The notes under the pieces: generated by a model | The model's input: only the letters and a program-made list of their open reading frames with translations | The model's database searches: none | Told to the model about the DNA's origin: nothing | Part shown: positions 28,688 through 37,737 of the stretch, in pieces | How positions within the stretch are numbered: the first letter of the stretch is position 1 | How the letters are laid out: each line of letters starts with the position of its first letter | NCBI RefSeq assembly: GCF_025231485.1 | Contig: NZ_CP104003.1 | Span: 1,302,001-1,366,000, forward strand | Length of the DNA stretch: 64,000 nucleotides | Source: Salinirubellus salinus | GTDB taxonomy: Archaea > Halobacteriota > Halobacteria > Halobacteriales > Haloarculaceae | Reading direction: 5' to 3' | Made by a program: the position numbers and the translations under genes

Positions 28688-29553
28688 GCATTCTAGTCGA
28701 CGACGACACGCGCGTGGTGGTACAGGGCATCACCGGCGGTGAGGGGAAGTTCCACACCGGCCAGATGATGGAGTACGGCACGAACGTGGTCGCTGGCGCG
28801 GTGCCCGGCCGCGGCGGCCAGGAGGTCGAAGGTGTCCCCGTCTACGACACCGTCTCCGAAGCGGCGCGCGAGGAGGACGCCAACGCGAGCGTCATCTTCG
28901 TCCCGCCGGCGTTCGCCGGTGACGCGATGTTCGAGGCGCTCGACTCCCCGGTCGACCTCGCGGTCGCCATCACCGAGGGCGTCCCGCAGCAGGACATGGC
29001 GAAGGTCTACCGCCGCCTCGGCGAGACGGACACCTACCTCGTGGGGCCGAACTGCCCCGGCCTCATCACGCCGGGCGCGGCGAAGCTCGGCATCCTCCCG
29101 GGGAACATCTTCTCGGAGGGTGACGTCGGGCTCGTCTCCCGCTCGGGCACGCTGACCTACCAGGTGGTCGACTCGCTCACGAAGCGCGGCATCGGCCAGA
29201 CCACCGCGGTCGGTATCGGTGGCGACCCCATCATCGGGACGGACTTCGTCGACGCGCTGGAACTGTTCGAGAACGACCCGGACACGAAGGCCGTCGTGAT
29301 GTGCGGCGAGATCGGCGGCGAGGACGAGGAGGAGGCCGCCGACTACATCGCGGAGTACATGGACACCCCGGTCGCCGGATTCATCGCCGGCCGCACCGCC
29401 CCGCCGGGCAAGCGGATGGGCCACGCGGGCGCCATCGTCTCCGGCAGTGGAACCGGCACCGCCGAGTCGAAGATCGAGGCGCTCAACGACGCCGGCGTCC
29501 CCGTGGGCGACACGCCCGAAGAGGTCGCCGACGCCGTCGAGGAGTTCATCTAA
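28684..29553 (+). CDS. sucD: succinyl-CoA synthetase alpha subunit
   Basis: This 289-residue subunit has the CoA-binding Rossmann motif [20 protein letters not shown] and [11 protein letters not shown]. The phospho-histidine segment is [12 protein letters not shown], with H247 as the phosphorylated residue. It completes the SucCD heterodimer. Its ATG overlaps the sucC stop (ATGA). The long same-frame extension upstream lies inside sucC and was rejected. Confidence 0.96.
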   Translation: MSILVDDDTRVVVQGITGGEGKFHTGQMMEYGTNVVAGAVPGRGGQEVEGVPVYDTVSEAAREEDANASVIFVPPAFAGDAMFEALDSPVDLAVAITEGVPQQDMAKVYRRLGETDTYLVGPNCPGLITPGAAKLGILPGNIFSEGDVGLVSRSGTLTYQVVDSLTKRGIGQTTAVGIGGDPIIGTDFVDALELFENDPDTKAVVMCGEIGGEDEEEAADYIAEYMDTPVAGFIAGRTAPPGKRMGHAGAIVSGSGTGTAESKIEALNDAGVPVGDTPEEVADAVEEFI

Positions 29554-29591
29554 CGGCCCCCTGTCTCCCGTTCTCGCGTCTTCACCGACTG

Positions 29592-30146
29592 TCAGCGGCC
29601 GGTCCGTTCGTCGGGCGTCCCCCCGTCGCCGAGCCCCTCGCACCCGATGCCGAGTCCCGCACCGGCCTCCGACCACCGGACGTCGACGAGCGTCAGCGCG
29701 TCGTCCGGTCCGCAGTCGGCCGTCCCCCACGCCTGCACCCGGTCCTCGGTTCGGACGAGGAACAGGACAGTCGTTCCCGGTGCGGGGTCCTCAACCGGCC
29801 CGGACACGCTCGACCCGGGGGGAAGGGTGAACCGGCCCTCCTGGTCCGCGGCTGCCGGCCACCGGACCTCGGTGACGTCGTCGGGTCGGAACAGTCGCGC
29901 CCCGGCGGTCCCGGTCAGGTTGTCGACCACACGTGTCTCGCCGAGCGTCGTCACCTCCGTCACCGAGTCGACCGGCCCCTCGATCGTCCAGTAGGCCAGC
30001 GTGTACGTGGCGTTCCCCTCGTTGGCGAGGGTGACCTCGATGTCCGGGGGCGGCGTCGTGGTCGGTGTCGGCGTGGCGAACGGGCCGGCACAGCCGGCGA
30101 GGAGGAGACACGCGACGAGGGCGAGCGAGTGCGAGCGGGGAGTCAC
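29592..30146 (-). CDS. secreted lipoprotein, unknown function
   Basis: This 184-residue protein has a short signal peptide ending in the lipobox LLLAGC, then a Thr/Pro-rich linker (FATPTPTTTPPPD) and a beta-rich domain (IEVTLANEGNATYTLAYWTIEG). It is anchored outside the cell through the lipidated Cys. The GTG at 30146 gives the signal peptide; the longer upstream frame is Arg/Ser-rich and lies inside the flippase gene. The fold resembles small haloarchaeal surface domains, but I assign no family. Confidence 0.7.
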   Translation of the reverse strand: MTPRSHSLALVACLLLAGCAGPFATPTPTTTPPPDIEVTLANEGNATYTLAYWTIEGPVDSVTEVTTLGETRVVDNLTGTAGARLFRPDDVTEVRWPAAADQEGRFTLPPGSSVSGPVEDPAPGTTVLFLVRTEDRVQAWGTADCGPDDALTLVDVRWSEAGAGLGIGCEGLGDGGTPDERTGR

Positions 30147-30171
30147 AGCGTCCACTCGACGGCGTCGGCAA

Positions 30172-31806
30172 TCAAGACTGGGACGACAGCACCTCGCGGA
30201 GCGCCCGTCGGTAGCGCCCGGCGAGCGACCCGACGAGGCGCCGTTCCGCAGGTTCGAACCCCTGCACCCCGAGCGCCACTCCGTAGGCGCACAGCCCGAG
30301 GGCTGTCCCCAGGACTGCGGTGGCGGCACCCCCGCCGAGCGCCAGTCGCATCCCGAGCGCCACCCCGACGAACGGCACCGCGGCGAGGAGCGGCCGGACG
30401 TGGGCACGGGTGAACGGCTGGAGGCCCTCGGCCCGGTAGAGGACGAGTATCTCCAGCCCGTTGTTCAGGGTGAGCATCAGCAGGTAGCTGGCAACGAGGC
30501 CGGGGAGGCCGAACTCGATGGTCAGGGGGATGGAGACGACGGCGAGGATGACGGTGACCACGGTGTTGACCACGAGCAGGCCGCGCTGGTTGTCGGTCAT
30601 CGTCAGGAGGATGCCGACGCTCCCGGCGGCACAGGCACCGAACTGGGCGATGACGAACCCGGGGAGCAGCCACGCGGCCTCGACGAACGCGGGACCGAAC
30701 AGGGCCATCACCGAGCGCCGGTAGACGATGGCCGGCACCGCGAGGCCCGTCGTGGCGAGGAGGACGAGTCGGCTGGAGACGTGGTAGAGCCGCGAGAGGG
30801 CCTCGTGGTGCCCCTCGTCGTTGAGCGCGGCCGCGACGGGCGGGACGAACTGGTTGATGCCGACCAGCGGCAGTCGGACGAGGTGCCCGACGAGGACGCC
30901 GACGGCGAAGATGCCACCGGCGGTCCCGCTGAGGAAGAGGGCGAGGAGGGGATAGAACCCGAGTCGCTGCGCGGTGGTGGCGAACGAGGCGAGGAACAGC
31001 GGGGCGACGAACCGGACGTAGCGGCGCTGGAGCCCCCGTGCATCTGGCTCACGCAGTCGGGGGCGGAGTCCACGCCGGAGCCAGAGCCACACGGCACCGA
31101 CCGTCCCGACGAGTGCGGAGACGACGACGACGCCGACGGCGACGACGAGCAGACGGTCGAACAGGAGGACGCCCGCGAGGCCGACACCGAGCTGTGCGAA
31201 CGGGAACGCGACCCGTTGCAGGACGTTCAACGCGCCCACCTCCTCCAGCCCCCGGAGGATGGTGACGACGGCGAAGAGCCACACCACGCCGGGGAGACCG
31301 AGCGCGAACACCCGGAGGTAGCCGACGAACGTCGCGATGCCGGCGTCGGCGGTGACGCCCGGCGTCAGCGACGCGATGGCGGGGGCCGCGAGGTAGAGCG
31401 CCACGCCGAAGAGGGCGGCGACGCCGACCTGCAGGGCGGTGCCGAAGGTGGCGACGACGTCGCGCTCGGCGTCGGTCGCTGCCGACGGGAGGTAGCGGCT
31501 GATGCCGCCACGGACGCCCATCGAGAGGCTCAGGAGGACCGCCTGGAACCGGCGGGCGACGACGAACACGCCGTAGGCCGCCGCGCTGAACCCGTTGGTC
31601 AGCGTCGCGGTGAACGCCAGCGCGAGCCCCTGTTCGAGGAGGACGCTCGGCACCGAGACGACGGCACCGTGGGCGACCCGTTCGAGCGCGTCCGCGAGTC
31701 GTGCCTCTACGGGGTCCGTCTCGGGCACGGGCCCCTCCGGCACTGCCTCCTCGGGCACCTCGCAGGCGTCGACCCTACCGGTGGGTGGACTGGTGTCGGC
31801 GGCCAC
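30172..31806 (-). CDS. polysaccharide flippase of the MOP superfamily (Wzx/MurJ-like)
   Basis: This 544-residue protein has about 14 transmembrane helices. An N-terminal region with an internal GAVVSVPSVLLEQGLALAFT start and FSAAAYGVFVVARRFQAVLLSLSMGVRGGISRYLP is typical of polysaccharide biosynthesis/export proteins of the MOP exporters. It is presumably involved in moving lipid-linked glycans across the membrane. The start codon is GTG. The neighbours are a lipoprotein and a membrane protein, not glycosyltransferases, so the glycan is unknown. Confidence 0.85.
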   Translation of the reverse strand: MAADTSPPTGRVDACEVPEEAVPEGPVPETDPVEARLADALERVAHGAVVSVPSVLLEQGLALAFTATLTNGFSAAAYGVFVVARRFQAVLLSLSMGVRGGISRYLPSAATDAERDVVATFGTALQVGVAALFGVALYLAAPAIASLTPGVTADAGIATFVGYLRVFALGLPGVVWLFAVVTILRGLEEVGALNVLQRVAFPFAQLGVGLAGVLLFDRLLVVAVGVVVVSALVGTVGAVWLWLRRGLRPRLREPDARGLQRRYVRFVAPLFLASFATTAQRLGFYPLLALFLSGTAGGIFAVGVLVGHLVRLPLVGINQFVPPVAAALNDEGHHEALSRLYHVSSRLVLLATTGLAVPAIVYRRSVMALFGPAFVEAAWLLPGFVIAQFGACAAGSVGILLTMTDNQRGLLVVNTVVTVILAVVSIPLTIEFGLPGLVASYLLMLTLNNGLEILVLYRAEGLQPFTRAHVRPLLAAVPFVGVALGMRLALGGGAATAVLGTALGLCAYGVALGVQGFEPAERRLVGSLAGRYRRALREVLSSQS

Positions 31807-31869
31807 GCCCGAGGGCCGCGGCGTCGGCTCAAAAGTCTCGTGGTCCCCCGGCAGGCGTCCACACGCGAC

Positions 31870-32885
31870 TCAGAGCCACTCGTCGGGGTCCCGGTCCCCG
31901 TCGAGGATGAACGGCCCGGCCGAGAGGGTGAGTCGGGAGACCGCCGCCACACGGAGGACGTAGGCGGTCAGGACCAGGAACGGCGCGAGACCGACGGTGT
32001 ATCCCACCGCGCCGACGACCAGGACGGTCGGGACGCCGAGGACGGCCCCGCCGAGCAGTCGGACGTCGACGGCGAGGGCCGTCGCGCTCACGACGATGGC
32101 CGGCAGGGAGACGTAGATGAGGTCCGCCGAGAGGGTGGAGAACTCACGCTCGAAGTAGAGCGATTTGAAGTACTCGCGGGCGGCCGCGAAGAACTGGAGT
32201 GCGTCGGTCAGGTCGGAGACGGCACGCTCCAGTTCGTCGGAGAACCGCGCGGCGTGCCGTGACTGGACGCGGCGGACGGCGTAGAACTGGCCGGCGTAGT
32301 CGTACTCCAGCGCTGCGAGCAGCTGGTCGAAGGTGTCCGTCTCGTCGGCAGTGAGCGTCCGATCGACCCGTTCGACGTCGTCCGCCACGCGTTCGAGACA
32401 CGCGTCAACCTCCGCCTGCAGGTCGCCCGCCGTCGCCTCGTCGAGCCCTGGGTGCGCCGGCCCGACCGTGTCCTCCAGCGCCTGTGCGTGACCCAGCACG
32501 GCCTGCGTGATGGCCCGGAGGAACGGTCCCGGACGGGCCGGCGACACCTCCCGGTCGAGGACGGCCTCGGTCTGCCGTCTGAACTCACGCGTCTCCTCGA
32601 TGCGCTCGCGCTGTCGACCCAGCGGCGAGAGCTCCTGCGAGACGAACAGGGAGGCGACCGAGACGACGATGGAGACGAGCAGGGTGACACCCGCGAGCAG
32701 CGTGTTCAGCGGCGTCGAGACGGTCCCACGGTCGGGGACGAGCAACTCCGCTCCCGGTGGCAGGGCTGCCACCGCGCCCAGCGTGAGCGAGAGCACCGCG
32801 ACCAGAGCGCCAGGACGACCACCCGCCGGTCGCCTGTGAGCAGGAACCAGCGCCACGGCCGGGGGCCGTCGGTATCCGTCGTCAC
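31870..32885 (-). CDS. membrane protein with apparent 2-nt frameshift near its N-terminus
   Basis: The main frame (up to about 32810) encodes two N-terminal helices, a soluble helical core (about 180 residues) and two C-terminal helices. The natural N-terminus, VTTDTDGPRPWRWFLLTGDRRVVVLAL, lies in another frame starting at GTG 32885, which has a TTTTATC TATA box 26 bp upstream. The two frames join at AGAG (32804-32807). Removing two bases there gives RVVVLALVAVLSLTLGAV, a continuous helix. Either a real frameshift or a sequence error splits the gene. The function is unknown. Confidence 0.6.
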
Positions 32886-32907
32886 GCTCACCGTCGGTCG
32901 GCTGTGA

Positions 32908-32915
32908 GATAAAAC
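32908..32915 (-). promoter_or_regulatory. TATA box supporting the 32885 GTG start
   Basis: TTTTATCT on the minus strand is centred about 26 bp before GTG 32885. It marks the true 5' end of the frameshifted membrane-protein gene. Confidence 0.5.
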
Positions 32916-32980
32916 CGGGAGCAGCGGCGGGCGGCACGACCGCACACCCTTAAGTGTCGGGGCGATGAACTCCCGCCGTC

Positions 32981-33307
32981 ATGAGCGACAACGGACTCGG
33001 CAAGAAGGTGCTGGTCGTCGGCGTCGTCATCGGGGTCCTCGCCATCGTCGTCCGCCGGTTGCGCAGCGGCGCGGCCGAAGACGAGGAGGAGGACGGCATC
33101 GACCGCATCGACACGGGCAACGAGCGCAACGAGGAGCCGGTCGACACTGGGCTGGACCGGGTCGACACGGCCGGCGACGACGAGGACGACGCCACCGTCC
33201 CGGTCGCGGCCGAGGGTCGGTTCGCCCACCTCGACCTGTTCGACTACGTCGCCATCCTCGCCGCCGCGGTGAAGGCCGCGAAGTCCGAGTACGAGTCCCG
33301 TAGCTGA
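32981..33307 (+). CDS. small single-pass membrane protein, unknown
   Basis: This 108-residue protein has one helix near the N-terminus (KKVLVVGVVIGVLAIVVRRL) and then a very acidic soluble tail. The C-terminal helix HLDLFDYVAILAAAVKAAKSEY could be amphipathic. No family is recognised. The ATG follows a CCCTTAAGTG element about 30 bp upstream. Confidence 0.65.
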   Translation: MSDNGLGKKVLVVGVVIGVLAIVVRRLRSGAAEDEEEDGIDRIDTGNERNEEPVDTGLDRVDTAGDDEDDATVPVAAEGRFAHLDLFDYVAILAAAVKAAKSEYESRS

Positions 33308-33380
33308 ACCAGCCTCCTCTCCTGCCGTCTGCCTCGCCGCCACCGAAAGTGTGAGGTGTGCGACCCCCGCGGGTTGTGCC

Positions 33381-34175
33381 ATGCACGAGGCCGACTTCGG
33401 CGTCGATGGACAGTCTGTCGTGGTGACAGGTGCGAGTCAGGGTATCGGCCGCACCATCGCGGAGACGTTCGCCGCCGGCGGGGCGGACGTGGCTATCTGC
33501 TCGCGCAGTCAGGACCGTATCGACCCGGTCGCCGAGCAGATCGAGGCCGAGACCGACGCGCGCTGTCTCGCCGTCGAGTGTAACGTCCGCGAACGCGACG
33601 AGGTGGAGGCGTTCTTCGAGGCCGTGAACGATGAGTTCGGTGGCATCGACACGCTCGTCAACAACGCCGGCGGCGAGTTCGTCGCCGCGTTCGACGACAT
33701 CTCGCCCAACGGCTGGAACGCCATCGTCGACCTGAACCTCGGCGGCACCTTCCACTGCACGCAGGTCGCCAGCCAGTACATGCGCGAGGACGGTGGTGGC
33801 GTCGTCGTGAACATGTCCAGTGTGAACGGGCAGCACGCCGCCCCCAACGAGTCGCACTACTCGGCCTCGAAGGCCGCCATCATCCGACTGACCGAGACGC
33901 TCAGCGTGGAGTACGCGAGCCACGGCATCCGGGTGGTCTGTGTCGCCCCCGGCCTCATCCAGACCCCCGGCGTGGCCGAGACGCTCGGCATCCAGTCCGA
34001 GGACATGCCGCCGCGAGAGGCCGTCGACCGCCGCATCGGCCACACCGAGGACATCGCCGACGTGGTCCAGTTCCTCGCCTCGCCCGCCGCCGCGTTCGTC
34101 AACGGCGAGACGTACACGGTGAAGGGTGTCCCGCGTGCCGGGAACTCGATGAGCGCGGACCTCGGCCTGCAGTAA
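33381..34175 (+). CDS. short-chain dehydrogenase/reductase (classical SDR)
   Basis: This 264-residue SDR has TGASQGIGR (cofactor loop), NNAGG, and the active-site set SS...Y-S-A-S-K in NMSSVNGQHAAPNESHYSASKAA. The C-terminal region has VAPGLIQTPG and NGETYTVKGVPRAG. The arginine-rich segment after strand 2 (ICSRSQDRI) suggests NADPH use. It is probably a 3-oxoacyl or sugar/alcohol dehydrogenase; the substrate cannot be assigned. The ATG at 33381 starts MHEADFGVDGQS; the 10-codon extension was dropped. Confidence 0.87.
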   Translation: MHEADFGVDGQSVVVTGASQGIGRTIAETFAAGGADVAICSRSQDRIDPVAEQIEAETDARCLAVECNVRERDEVEAFFEAVNDEFGGIDTLVNNAGGEFVAAFDDISPNGWNAIVDLNLGGTFHCTQVASQYMREDGGGVVVNMSSVNGQHAAPNESHYSASKAAIIRLTETLSVEYASHGIRVVCVAPGLIQTPGVAETLGIQSEDMPPREAVDRRIGHTEDIADVVQFLASPAAAFVNGETYTVKGVPRAGNSMSADLGLQ

Positions 34176-34338
34176 GTCGCTCGGTACCACCCGTCTCTTC
34201 CTCCGGACACGCCGATAGGTGAGCGACGGCACCGCTCGAGTGGCACGTCGAGTACGGCAGGACGAGCCGAGGAGCGTCGAGACGAGGCACGGCGAAGCGA
34301 CGGACGAGCACCAGGCCGAGCGGCCGACCGCAGTGTGA
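34176..34338. other. gene-free region between convergent genes
   Basis: These 163 bases hold no frame of quality. They are rich in repeated GACGAG and GGCACG words and lie between two stop codons facing each other. I see no clear hairpin or T-run. Confidence 0.3.
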
Positions 34339-35307
34339 TCACAGCCCGCCGATGATGCCGCCGTCGTCGTCACTCGAACTCCCGCCGAGGACCCCACCGA
34401 TGATGCCGCCGTCGTTCGGCGTTGGCGTCGGCGTCGGCGTCGGCGACGCGGTCGGCGTGGGCGTGGGCGACGCAGTCGGCGTCGGCGATGGCGTCGGCGT
34501 GGGTGTCGGCGTCGGCGTCGGCGATGGCGTGGGCGTCGGCGATGGCGTGGGCGTCGGACTTGGTGTCGCCGTAGGTGTCGCGGTCGGCGTCGGTGAGGGC
34601 GTCGCCGTGGGTGTCGCGGTCGGCGTCGGTGAGGGCGTCGCCGTGGGTGTCGGTGACCGCGTCGCGGTCGGCGTCGGTGTGTCCGTGGCCGCTGGCACGG
34701 CGTTCGTCGGCTGCACCGCGATGGTGCCGGCCGTCGACGCGAGCGTCAGGGCGACCGCGACAGCGCTGGCCGCGAACAGGGCGAACGCGGCGAGCCGGAC
34801 GGTCGAGCCCCCGGGCCCGCTCGGGAACCCGACCCCGGACCCGGTGCCGACCCCACCGCTCGGGTCGGGGGCGGGGCCGTCGTCGACGGCCGACTCGACG
34901 GTCGCTGCCTCGGCCGCCGGTGGGTCCCCGATGTCGAGCCACGACGCGAAGTCGAACCCACCGGTCTCGGACTTCCATGCCACCGACTCCCGCGGTCGGC
35001 GGCGGCTCGGGAGCGCGTCGGCCAGCGCCGCGGCGGCACCGACGACGACACTGAGAACGAGTCCCGAGAGGGAGCCGGAGCTGCTGGCCGAAGCGTCCCC
35101 ACCGGTCTTCACGCGGGCACGGTCGAGTCTCACCTCGCCACGGGTGACGGACGCCTCCCCCTCGCTCGTCTCGCCAGCCGCCCTGTTCGTCGACTCGCTC
35201 CGCTCCGAGAGCCACTCGTCGAAGTCGAAGCCGTCGGGTCTGTACCCCCCGTCGGTGCGTGAATGGGGCTCACCACCGTCGTCCCCGGGTGTGCCGTCTC
35301 TCGTCAT
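34339..35307 (-). CDS. membrane protein with duplicated GFDFxxWL motif and long TPTP stalk
   Basis: This 322-residue protein has a cytoplasmic acidic N-terminus with GFDFDEWL (about residues 25-32) and a second GFDFASWL (about 113-120). Single hydrophobic stretches lie near 80-95 and 165-195. A TPTPTATPSP repeat of about 100 residues follows, and the C-terminus has two DGGIIGG motifs (NDGGIIGGVLGG and DDGGIIGGL). The Thr/Pro stalk resembles heavily O-glycosylated cell-surface linkers. The repeated FDF-WL peptide could be a short interaction motif. No family is recognised. Confidence 0.6.
   Translation of the reverse strand: MTRDGTPGDDGGEPHSRTDGGYRPDGFDFDEWLSERSESTNRAAGETSEGEASVTRGEVRLDRARVKTGGDASASSSGSLSGLVLSVVVGAAAALADALPSRRRPRESVAWKSETGGFDFASWLDIGDPPAAEAATVESAVDDGPAPDPSGGVGTGSGVGFPSGPGGSTVRLAAFALFAASAVAVALTLASTAGTIAVQPTNAVPAATDTPTPTATRSPTPTATPSPTPTATPTATPSPTPTATPTATPSPTPTPSPTPTPSPTPTPTPTPTPSPTPTASPTPTPTASPTPTPTPTPNDGGIIGGVLGGSSSDDDGGIIGGL
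34581..34652. repeat. tandem duplication of a 36-bp unit inside the TPTP stalk
   Basis: Bases 34581-34616 are repeated exactly at 34617-34652 (12 codons). They lie within a larger hexamer-rich stretch (GTCGGC/GGCGTC words, about 34414-34690). This region should be length-polymorphic between strains. Confidence 0.75.
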
Positions 35308-35447
35308 ATGGAGTGCTCGGTTACCAGTTCGTCCTTCAGGACTGTCCTAAGTCCGTTGCCGTCTCTCTCCGGACTCTTTTAATACGAGAGCCGGAGCGGC
35401 TCGCCGTCTCGGCAAGCGTTTAGCGCGAGCGGGCCCAACAGACCGCT

Positions 35448-36764
35448 ATGTCGGCAGACCCGCCCGGCCCGAAGGGGGTCCCCCTGCTCGGGAACACGGG
35501 CCAGTACGCCCGCGACCCGTTCCGGTTCATGACCGCCGTGGGTGAGGCCTACGGCGACCTTGCTCGCCTCGAACTGGCCGGCGAACCCACGTTCATGCTC
35601 ACGAACCCGGCAGACATCGAGACGGTGCTCGTCGGGGACGGCGACTCGTTCGTCAAGCCGGAGTTCGGCGGCGACGACGCCGTCGAGAACCTCCTCGGGA
35701 ACGGCCTGCTCACCAGCGAGGGCGAGTTCTGGCGTGACCAGCGCCGCCTCGCCGGGCAGGCGTTCGACCCGAACCGCATCTCGGACCTCGCGGGGATGAT
35801 GGTCGAGCACACCGAGTCGATGGTCGAACGCTGGGAGCCGGGCGAACCCATCGACGTCCGCACGGAGCTCGCGAAGGTGACGGTCCGCATCATCGTGAAC
35901 GCGATGTTCGGCACCGACGTCGACCGCGAGACGACCGAGCGGGTCCAGGCGGCGCTCGAACCGCTGGGCGAGCGGTTCGAACCCGACCCGCTACGGTTCC
36001 TCACGCCGAACTGGCTCCCGACGGCGGAGAACCGCTCGTTCGGCGAGTCGGTCCGGACGCTAGAGGGCGTCCTCGACGACATCGTCGCCGAGCGGCGCGC
36101 CGCAGGCTACGCGGAGGGCGACGACCTGCTCTCGGTGCTCTTGCGGGCACAGGACCGGGGCGAGCAGGCCGACAGCACCCTGCGCGACGAGATGATGACG
36201 ATGCTGTTGGCGGGCCACGACACCACCGCGCTCACGCTCACCTACACCTACTACCTGCTCGGCAAGCACTCCGAGGCGAAGGCCCGACTCCACGAGGAGG
36301 TGGACGCGGTGGACGGCCGACCCACGGCCGCCGACGCGATGGGGTTCGAGTACACCTCGAACGTGCTGAACGAAGCGATGCGGCTCTACCCGCCGGTGTA
36401 CGTGCTGTTCCGGTCACCGACCCGCGACGTGGAGTTCGGCGGCTACCACGTCCCTGAGGGCGCGTTCCTGATGCTCCCGCAGTGGGTCGTCCACCGGAGC
36501 GAACGGTACTGGGAGGACCCGCTGGCGTTCGACCCGGACCGCTGGGACCGGCGGGAGCGCCACCGCTTCGCATTCTTCCCGTTCGGCGGCGGCAAGCGCA
36601 TCTGCATCGGAAAGCAGTTCTCGCTCCTCGAGTCGAAGCTCATCCTCGCGACGGTGGCGAGACACTACGACCTCGAACTGGTCGACGACGGTGAGTTGAC
36701 GCTCCGGCCGACGCTGACGATGCACCCGGCCGACCCCGTCGAGGTCGTCCCGCGGCCTCGCTGA
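35448..36764 (+). CDS. cytochrome P450
   Basis: This 438-residue P450 has an I-helix oxygen-activation motif (LLAGHDTTA), the K-helix ExxR as NEAMRLYPP, and the heme loop FFPFGGGKRICIG with C386 as the axial thiolate. It has no N-terminal membrane anchor, so it is a soluble monooxygenase. The redox partner is not in the window. The substrate is unknown; haloarchaeal P450s are linked to terpenoid or fatty-acid oxidation only by analogy. It is divergent from the TPTP-stalk gene. Confidence 0.93.
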   Translation: MSADPPGPKGVPLLGNTGQYARDPFRFMTAVGEAYGDLARLELAGEPTFMLTNPADIETVLVGDGDSFVKPEFGGDDAVENLLGNGLLTSEGEFWRDQRRLAGQAFDPNRISDLAGMMVEHTESMVERWEPGEPIDVRTELAKVTVRIIVNAMFGTDVDRETTERVQAALEPLGERFEPDPLRFLTPNWLPTAENRSFGESVRTLEGVLDDIVAERRAAGYAEGDDLLSVLLRAQDRGEQADSTLRDEMMTMLLAGHDTTALTLTYTYYLLGKHSEAKARLHEEVDAVDGRPTAADAMGFEYTSNVLNEAMRLYPPVYVLFRSPTRDVEFGGYHVPEGAFLMLPQWVVHRSERYWEDPLAFDPDRWDRRERHRFAFFPFGGGKRICIGKQFSLLESKLILATVARHYDLELVDDGELTLRPTLTMHPADPVEVVPRPR

Positions 36765-36768
36765 GCGC

Positions 36769-37698
36769 CTACGTCCGCTCCAGCCGCGACAGCCCGTTCC
36801 AGATGGCGTCGACCATCCGCTCCTCGCCCGTACCCTCCGCCGCGTCCCACCCACGGGCGAGGGCGTCCTCGAGGACGGGTAGCGAGTGGTTCTCGAAGTT
36901 GGCCATCCCGCGGAACGCCTCGAGGGCCTCGTGTTCGGTGTCACCGAACGCGCCGCTCGGCGTACCCTCGTAGAATCCCATCTCGGCGAGCGTCGCCAGC
37001 ACCGCCTCGGCGGTCTCGCCCTCGAGCGAGCGCGTCTCCTCGGGTTCGGCCCGCTCCAGCAGGGTCACGTCGTATATCTTGAACACGCGCTCGAGTTCGT
37101 CGATGGGGTGCTCGTGGTCGTCGACGCGCACGTCGATCCAGCGGTCGTTGCCGCCGTCGTAGCCTCCCTCGGGCTTGGCGACGTACATCGCCGCGCTCTG
37201 CTCGCCGCGGGAGTCGCCACCGGCTTCGTTGCCGGCGTGGAGCGCCGCCAGCAGTCGCTCGGGCAGGCCGCCGGCGGTGGTCTCGAAGGCGTCGGCCATC
37301 GCCTCGAGCGTCTCGTGGTTCTCGAGGATGTTCCCCTGGACGGTGTAGTGCTCGCCCTGGAGGTCACCGGCCACGTCGAAACACTCCTCGCCGGTGAACG
37401 CGGCGACGGAGCCGTCGGCACCGACGACGCCGACCTGCCGGGAGGGAGCCTCGTCGTCGGCCTCGGTCAGCGCCTCGACGGTCTCGCTCGCGCTGTGACC
37501 CTCGCGCAACAGGTCCAGCCCGTTCGGGCCGTAGGCGACGTTGGCGAACGACTGCGTGGCGATGGCTCCCGCGTCGGCGCTCACGAAGGGGACGACGCTC
37601 CCGACGCTGACGAACTTCGACTGGACGGCGACGCCGACGGCGTCGTGGTCCGGGTCCCGGGCGACGATAGAGAACGTGCTGGGCCGTGGTGTCGGCAT
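36769..37698 (-). CDS. DUF1028 family protein (Ntn-hydrolase-like) with C-terminal extension
   Basis: This 309-residue protein begins MPTPRPSTFSIVARDPDHDAVGVAVQSKFVSVGSVVPFV and contains ATQSFANVAYGPNGLDLL and GNILENHETLEAM, the DUF1028 signature. The family has an Ntn-hydrolase-like fold with no proven activity. The last 80 or so residues (SLEGETAEAVLATLAEMGFYEG) look like a small peptidoglycan-binding-like or helical add-on, which is common in this family. It converges on the P450 gene with a 4-bp gap. Confidence 0.85.
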   Translation of the reverse strand: MPTPRPSTFSIVARDPDHDAVGVAVQSKFVSVGSVVPFVSADAGAIATQSFANVAYGPNGLDLLREGHSASETVEALTEADDEAPSRQVGVVGADGSVAAFTGEECFDVAGDLQGEHYTVQGNILENHETLEAMADAFETTAGGLPERLLAALHAGNEAGGDSRGEQSAAMYVAKPEGGYDGGNDRWIDVRVDDHEHPIDELERVFKIYDVTLLERAEPEETRSLEGETAEAVLATLAEMGFYEGTPSGAFGDTEHEALEAFRGMANFENHSLPVLEDALARGWDAAEGTGEERMVDAIWNGLSRLERT

Positions 37699-37737
37699 AC
37701 GCCGATCGACGCACGGCGGCAGGAAAAGCGTTCCCGG

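Noticed and set aside
30001..32262. 753-codon plus-strand open frame opposite the flippase and membrane protein
   Set aside because: Highly repetitive Glu/Asp/Gly/Arg sequence with no fold, created by the high GC3 of the genes on the other strand.
34414..34690. CRISPR-like array in the repeat tract
   Set aside because: The repeats are short, tandem, without unique spacers, and fall inside an open reading frame as Thr/Pro codons.
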